DNA of 8,545 nt from an uncultured Thermoanaerobacterales bacterium (GTDB lineage: Bacteria; Bacillota; Clostridia; Christensenellales; UBA1242): positions 1 through 8,545 of the forward strand of contig CATKXA010000038.1 in assembly GCA_949840475.1 (NCBI GenBank). Direction: 5' to 3'. How positions within the stretch are numbered: position 1 is the first letter of the stretch; every line of letters begins with the position of its first letter. The position numbers were made by a program, and so were the translations under genes. Positions 4,501 through 8,545 of this stretch are shown piece after piece. The notes below the pieces were generated by a model that was given only the letters and a program-made list of their open reading frames with translations, did no database searches and was not told the DNA's origin.

Positions 4501-7500
4501 AATATTATAAGCGTTTCTGAATATAGTATTAGTTTGTTGGAATTGTCGCAATCTACAACAAACAGCTCTATTGTTAAAGAGTATAAGTATGACGATGCAA
4601 GTCTTGATTTCATTTATTATGTGAATATGGCGTACAAATACGATAAGAATACTGGAATTTACTCTTATCTAGACGCATATTTAAATAATTTTGAGGATAC
4701 CAGCGTTCAATGGTATTCAATGCTAAAAGTAGATGTCATCCTTTATAATGACTTTGTTTATAAAATAGGTAACACAACTTATCAATACAATCCATCTACA
4801 CAGAAAAATGATACGCTAGCTCCAATAGCAGAGTATACATATTTGCTTAGAACCAAATATGTTGATTTGCAATCAGTCGGCGATAAAGATAGTGATGGCA
4901 GGTATACTTACTCTATAAGACTACTTGGGGATAATCAAGATAAACCTTCTCAAGCGGGCGAAGAGAATGCCATTGCTTACTATAACACCACTAGTTTATT
5001 AGATACAAGTAGCATAGTTGCTAAACTAGAAGCGTTAAACAATTCTAACAATATGCAGCTTATCAAGGCACAACACCAAGGCAATTACGAAAAAATACCT
5101 GTTTATGAAAGCATGGATAAATTTACTGAGGATAAAGCGTTTATTCATGAAGTAATAGTATTTAAACGTGATGCTTTAAAAAAAGGTAGTGTGTTTTTCG
5201 ATTTTAAACTCGATCTAATTAATATATTTAAAGGCGATGTTGTATGGCGCTTAAAAATGGGATTAGGCGTTAAACAAGCCGAAGAAATGGTTTCAAGTGT
5301 TAATTTTGACCATGGTCGCTTTAGCATTGACTATAACTTTAATAGCTTATCAAAAATGAGCATGAACCATTTCTTTAGTCCTGGAAAAATGAATATCTTG
5401 ATTTTGGTATTCGCATCAGTTCTAGTATTAATGGTACTAGGTCAAGCTGTTTGGGGCTTGATTGGCCGTATTTATAACATAACACTATACTTTGTTATTA
5501 TGCCAGCAATCACTTCTACAATGCCACTTGAAGATAATGCTAAATTCTCTAAATGGCGTAGTAATCTTGTTAAAGAGGTGTTTGGGGCTTATGGCGTAAT
5601 GCTTGGCTTAAACTTCTTCTTTATTTTAATTCCTGCTATTCGCGGAGCTTCGCAACTATTCACAGAAGCTGACTTACAAACCTCACTTGCTCAGGGTAAC
5701 TGGCTAGCGAAAATAAATTATCAGCATCTAAACAACCTTGTTTACTTGTTGTTCTTGCTTGTTGCATTTACATTAATCAAATCATTGCCAGGCACTCTTG
5801 CTGGACTTATGGATGTTAAAGATGTTTATAAAGACGGTGGCGATGTTAAAAAGAGCGTTGAAAGCACAGTTAAGGATGTTGGCAAACATGTTTCTGGTAA
5901 GAGCATTTTAGACGCTACGAAAAATACTAAAGATATGCTTAAAAACTTTGTACCTGGTTCTGCCATTTATGATGATTGGAGAAAGAAGCATCCTAAGAAA
6001 GAAAAAGAAAAGAAGAAAGACAAGATAGAAAGAGAGGCAAAAGATAAAGGCAAGGCCGCTGCTACTGCTGACATGGAATCTACAATTAATGATGCAGAAG
6101 CATTAAGACAACAAATAGAGGGTGGAGTTACTGACGCAGTTGCTGAAAATGAAGCAGCAGCACAAAATGTGGCTGATGCAATGGCAAGCAACCCAGAGAC
6201 TACTGAAGCTGTTGCTGAACAAGTTGCCGAGCAATCACAAGAAGCTAATCCTAATGCTGAAGTTGTTGCTGAGAATGTTGAAAATCTAACTCCTGGTCAA
6301 ATTGCACTTGATGAACTAAATGCACAAATTGCTGAAACCACTGCTCAGAGAGATGAAATAGATAAGAGGATTAAGGATAATTTAGTTGAAGGCTATGATT
6401 TTGATGATTCTATAAACTATTATTATGCCGCGGCAGATGAAAGAGCTGAGTTGCAATCTAAAGTTGATGCAGAAAAAGCAAAACGTACTGAATGGATTAA
6501 CAATGCTATTAAAGCTGGCAAACTTGAGGCTGGTTCAGATAAAGCATATATTGCTAAAGACGGAAAAGAACATGACGAGTTAGGTGTTCCATATAAATCA
6601 GAGTGGGCTGACTCTACTCAAAGGCTAGAGCAATTAAATAAGCAATTGAATGAATTACCAAAAGATCCAGATAAGATTAAGGATCAACTTTTTGAAGACT
6701 CAGCTGCAAAAGAAGCTCTTGAAAATAAACTTGTTGACCAACAAAAACTAAAAGAAGAACTTGAGCAGAAAGTTGCAGAAGAACTTGAAGCTGCGAAAAA
6801 GGCCGCTGAAGAAGCTGCAAGAAAAGCTGTTATGGATGCTGCTGAGGAGGCTAAACAAGCTGCTGAAGAGGCTAAAGAATCTGAAAATAAAACTAAAGAA
6901 TCTCTTACTCAAGCACAAGCTGCTCAAATGCAAGCCCAAGAAGCTGAAAATAAATCTAAGGTTTACTCAGATATTAGCAGATTGTATTCTGAAGCTGGCA
7001 AAAAGCGTGATGACATTAATGCTGGCAACTATGATCCTATTTATGAGGAGAAGAAGTCAAGAAAAGAGAAGAAACTTGAGAAACTTGAAGAAAAGAGTGA
7101 AGAACGCTTAAGTGATCAAGCAGAAGGCAATGCTCATACTTACTTAAAGACTATTGGTGCACGAAAGAGAGCTTACAAGATGTACAATGGCAATGCGGAT
7201 GCTGATAGTGAAATACTTAGCAGAAAAGAAATGAAAGAAAAATTCTCTGGTATGACAAGAAAAGAGAAGAAGGACTTCAAACAAGATCAATATAATAAGC
7301 GTGCTGAAGCTAGAAATAGTTATATTAATTCTAAGCTTGATAATAGGATTTTGACTCAACAAGAAAAGGTTGCTAAACAGCAAAATAAGAAGCATTACAA
7401 AGCATTCAAGCATGAGTTTAAAGAAGAAGTTAAGGGCACTAAACTAGATGCTAAGCAGTATAAGAAAGATAAGAAACTAGAAAATCTAACTGGAAGTACT

Positions 7501-8436
7501 GGCTCAGGCGAACCTTCATCTAAACTTGGAAAAGTAATTAAAAAAGCACAAGTTAGTCATGCTAAGAGAGGCGTTAAGAGAGTTAATAAAAAGCAAAGAG
7601 ATTTCTATGATAAGAGAATCAGTGAAACTTCTGCTGAGATGAATAGACTTAAACGCTATGGTAAGCTTGATAAGGAAACAGAAAAGAAACTTGTTGCAAA
7701 AATGGCTGATTTCAAACAAAAGCGAGCTGCTGCAGTTACAGAAATTGGTAAAGTTAGCAAACCTAAGAGGACTACTAAAGGTCAAGCTGCTAAAATGTAC
7801 TTGGCTGGTCTAACTGAAAAGAGAAAAGAAGAAATAAAAGTTAGACAAGGTATGCAAGCAGATATTGCGGCTACAGCTACTATGGCAACAGCTAAGCAAT
7901 TTAATAAGCTTCAAAAGATGTATTCTAAACAAAATATTATTGGTTCTAATAAGAGTATTGAAGATATGTGGAAAGCCTTTGAGGCTTCAAGAAGCTACAT
8001 TAAAGGAAGCAATATCACTGTTCAAAATGCTAAAGTTGAAAAAGTTGATAAGTTAACTGAAAACAAGATTAAGAATGAATTCAAGAAATCATTCAATGAG
8101 CTTATCAAGAACGATAAAAATGGCGAGATTAAGAAGGCATTTAAGTCTGCAGGTCAAGCATTCTTAAGTTCTGGAGAGTATCAACGTAATCTTGAAGACA
8201 GAATGAAGAAGCTTGAAGACAAGCTTAGAACTAAGAAACTTTCTGATGCTGAGTCTAAGATGCTTAACAAGTTGAGGGCTCAAAACGAGAAGCTTAAAGC
8301 TATTCAAAATAAACTAGCTAAAGATGCTAAGAAGTTGGGCAAAGATGTGAAGACTTTGATGAAGGATAAGCGTTCAAAACGTTACGCCGTTCCTAAGATA
8401 AAAGACAGCACAAACTCTGATCCTGACGGTAAATAA
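1528..8436 (+). CDS. Giant VirB6/TrbL-like polytopic conjugation channel protein (Mbov_0396-like)
   Basis: A 2,302-residue protein counted from ATG 1528 (earlier in-frame starts at 1522 and TTG 1495 are less likely). Order: an amphipathic hydrophobic segment (31-61); two membrane helices (about 101-119 and 146-163) around a Lys/Arg loop; a very large, probably outside, region (176-1287); then hydrophobic segments at 1288-1310, 1315-1334, 1352-1373 and 1401-1425; and a Lys/Glu/Ala-rich tail (1430-2302). The membrane core MPLEDNAKFSKWR (1332-1344), the following FGAYGVMLG (1352-1360) and the DEYYVMADVIDF motif (385-396) resemble the ICE transmembrane proteins typified by Mbov_0396, relatives of VirB6/TrbL, the polytopic inner-membrane component of type IV secretion systems. 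The outside region is Asn/Ser/Tyr-rich, probably beta-rich, with few Cys and a DKDSDG motif (1119-1124). The tail has acidic VAE-type repeats (1534-1587), an Ala/Glu TolA-like helix (about 1725-1810) and a strongly basic stretch (1832-2302). Family members known to me are shorter; the tail is the oddest part. It lies 644 bp after the pilin-like gene, with its own promoter. Confidence 0.82.
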   Translation: MFGSSMIQFVSSSNAINYSFADAAKRVFGNLIPAILDGICWFFYWIMRFILNIVDFMQFFVKKLVGLDYWGTSKVSIDTLGDSDVIFKFLFNPSVQRIFRLLLGVFAVLLIVFTIVAIVKNEYVFATGDTKNSTSIYNILKRSLKAIVLVIIMPVLLIMGILASNAILTSLVNAFNVNNSLTLGSQIFVASAYDANKFRLYAENGVRYAATEKVKVTIDGESRFIDSSITPVNPKNFTNKNKFTGYMFSLPEYSEKNFLYYVANQSDKEFYKKYITDVIGGRIKNPEGKHISVDSGNFISANLDDNDQSSEINIAAYNTWGYNKVLFEKEYTFAQTLDSRLYSTDGEQGFVSTSGSKYNALTYSNNATWSKYHDGGKNGLVALQDEYYVMADVIDFMLNEGTEMAIVNFANPLIDWDYTATGGYLNTNYIHSTNMNMPAQSIDSFVVNYKNIGLTAYKPNVAARQEQDGAIYIMAYYNSSTGRYIPMVHNKTYVDNFGRSHTFKSSYLDSRYEGLVVARGLLETTYENRSGEPTQITGEFIGANGDMVNVDTPKKYTLTASELSTYLTFDKKITGSFQNSNIYNELVAAGIDNIRVNSDGTLQSLNGNLNEKIQQIAQSLPTSFTYNYLNGNNNVVEGRYSDIKWRACVKEATGFGGIPLVVDGQTRGYLVFEAIDQSGNPIKIQAHVDNNDFIGNDDSITIKNDNYVSDISNASVKSVPLYCFVNIGFFDKGNSTSYNETDKNVNIMFAYAQYENADYDWFMKGLLETGKYGVSVKNGDGIYGFYSENIDGTSSQKENGLLARVLSYDANIDLDYSSPLLASDAEKTSELYMSKVTKLNTLSFPDSKIYSNQIDNSVFEKYGSNSVSTTINVSVDGGNKDIVNSFNVLTANVGKYYPFITGSDLSNTIAIDGSQYSNGTFSELANERKTEGNVTTYLFKYSLTPVGESYPVIAKVTFDSSTGVASLLMYSYFNINCQIGNNVEKLRDSSGNIISVSEYSISLLELSQSTTNSSIVKEYKYDDASLDFIYYVNMAYKYDKNTGIYSYLDAYLNNFEDTSVQWYSMLKVDVILYNDFVYKIGNTTYQYNPSTQKNDTLAPIAEYTYLLRTKYVDLQSVGDKDSDGRYTYSIRLLGDNQDKPSQAGEENAIAYYNTTSLLDTSSIVAKLEALNNSNNMQLIKAQHQGNYEKIPVYESMDKFTEDKAFIHEVIVFKRDALKKGSVFFDFKLDLINIFKGDVVWRLKMGLGVKQAEEMVSSVNFDHGRFSIDYNFNSLSKMSMNHFFSPGKMNILILVFASVLVLMVLGQAVWGLIGRIYNITLYFVIMPAITSTMPLEDNAKFSKWRSNLVKEVFGAYGVMLGLNFFFILIPAIRGASQLFTEADLQTSLAQGNWLAKINYQHLNNLVYLLFLLVAFTLIKSLPGTLAGLMDVKDVYKDGGDVKKSVESTVKDVGKHVSGKSILDATKNTKDMLKNFVPGSAIYDDWRKKHPKKEKEKKKDKIEREAKDKGKAAATADMESTINDAEALRQQIEGGVTDAVAENEAAAQNVADAMASNPETTEAVAEQVAEQSQEANPNAEVVAENVENLTPGQIALDELNAQIAETTAQRDEIDKRIKDNLVEGYDFDDSINYYYAAADERAELQSKVDAEKAKRTEWINNAIKAGKLEAGSDKAYIAKDGKEHDELGVPYKSEWADSTQRLEQLNKQLNELPKDPDKIKDQLFEDSAAKEALENKLVDQQKLKEELEQKVAEELEAAKKAAEEAARKAVMDAAEEAKQAAEEAKESENKTKESLTQAQAAQMQAQEAENKSKVYSDISRLYSEAGKKRDDINAGNYDPIYEEKKSRKEKKLEKLEEKSEERLSDQAEGNAHTYLKTIGARKRAYKMYNGNADADSEILSRKEMKEKFSGMTRKEKKDFKQDQYNKRAEARNSYINSKLDNRILTQQEKVAKQQNKKHYKAFKHEFKEEVKGTKLDAKQYKKDKKLENLTGSTGSGEPSSKLGKVIKKAQVSHAKRGVKRVNKKQRDFYDKRISETSAEMNRLKRYGKLDKETEKKLVAKMADFKQKRAAAVTEIGKVSKPKRTTKGQAAKMYLAGLTEKRKEEIKVRQGMQADIAATATMATAKQFNKLQKMYSKQNIIGSNKSIEDMWKAFEASRSYIKGSNITVQNAKVEKVDKLTENKIKNEFKKSFNELIKNDKNGEIKKAFKSAGQAFLSSGEYQRNLEDRMKKLEDKLRTKKLSDAESKMLNKLRAQNEKLKAIQNKLAKDAKKLGKDVKTLMKDKRSKRYAVPKIKDSTNSDPDGK

Positions 8437-8442
8437 CATTAG

Positions 8443-8483
8443 TTCCCAGGTCTGAAAAGACTTGGGAATATATGGGCTTTTTT
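8443..8483 (+). terminator. GAAA-tetraloop hairpin after the giant gene, T-run displaced
   Basis: TTCCCAGGTCT (8443-8453) pairs with AGACTTGGGAA (8458-8468) in an 11-bp stem with one G-U pair, closed by a GAAA loop. It starts 6 bases after the stop codon. The T-run (8478-8483) follows 9 bases after the stem instead of immediately. It is most likely the transcript 3' end of the giant gene; the gap could mean a weak terminator or a stabilising 3' hairpin. Confidence 0.65.
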
Positions 8484-8498
8484 AGGGGCGTGACCCTA
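8483..8498. other. Small hairpin at the right edge
   Basis: TAGGG (8483-8487) pairs with CCCTA (8494-8498) around a 6-base loop. No T-run follows on either strand. It sits directly after the T-run of the preceding terminator. Nothing further is visible between 8499 and the end of the window. Confidence 0.3.
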
Positions 8499-8545
8499 TA
8501 AAGCTCTTACGAAAATAAACTAATCAAACCAATATAATTCTAGGA

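Noticed and set aside
6761..7111. 116-codon open frame on + inside the giant gene
   Set aside because: It is a Leu/Lys-rich out-of-frame shadow of the Ala/Glu/Lys low-complexity tail.
5967..7785. Several open frames on the - strand opposite the tail
   Set aside because: They are Ser/Phe/Leu-rich reverse readings of Lys/Glu/Ala codons, with no independent evidence.
1528..8436. Frameshift or fusion of two genes in the giant frame
   Set aside because: The frame is open without interruption, and no internal ribosome binding site and start was noticed at the membrane core to tail junction; one protein is the simpler reading.

Overview
The window is AT-rich and uses the standard genetic code: Trp is read from TGG and both genes stop at TAA. 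Strong AGGAGG-type ribosome binding sites, extended -10 promoters and U-tailed terminators suggest a low-GC Bacillota (Firmicutes) genome, probably an uncultured gut-type clostridial or mollicute-related lineage. That assignment is inference from style. Both protein genes look like type IV secretion/conjugation components of the kind found in integrative conjugative elements (ICEs): a small VirB2/TrbC-like pilin (Mbov_0395-like) followed by a giant VirB6/TrbL-like membrane protein (Mbov_0396-like). No other transfer gene, integrase or attachment site is visible, so a complete ICE is not shown.

Layout. Bases 1-340 hold no gene. They carry a tandem array of three units about 120-130 bp apart. 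Each begins with (A)AACTAACCCGCT, followed by a small stem, and two of the three end in a long A/T-flanked terminator-like hairpin whose 3' arm is almost identical while its base is rebuilt with different paired sequence. The array runs off the left edge. Bases 340-455 are AT-rich with one inverted repeat. An extended -10 promoter (456-485) and a leader with a possible alternative fold lead into the pilin gene (545-883), which ends in a strong terminator (900-924). The next 600 bases (925-1527) contain no credible gene. They hold a series of three hairpins ending in a U-tract (about 1101-1217, a candidate small RNA or attenuator) and a second extended -10 promoter (1364-1391) flanked by two near-identical TATCGCG sites (1371-1384 and 1412-1425). 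The giant gene occupies 1528-8436 and is followed by a GAAA-tetraloop hairpin.

How they work together. The pilin-like protein would supply the extracellular or envelope-spanning polymer, and the giant polytopic protein the inner-membrane channel component. The giant protein carries an unusually large (about 1,110 residue) predicted outside domain and an unusually large (about 870 residue) Lys/Glu/Ala-rich, coiled-coil-like tail. The two genes are adjacent but separated by a terminator and a second promoter, so each seems to be expressed from its own promoter of the same TGnTATATT type. The most unusual elements are the repeated structured units at the left edge and the architecture of the giant protein.
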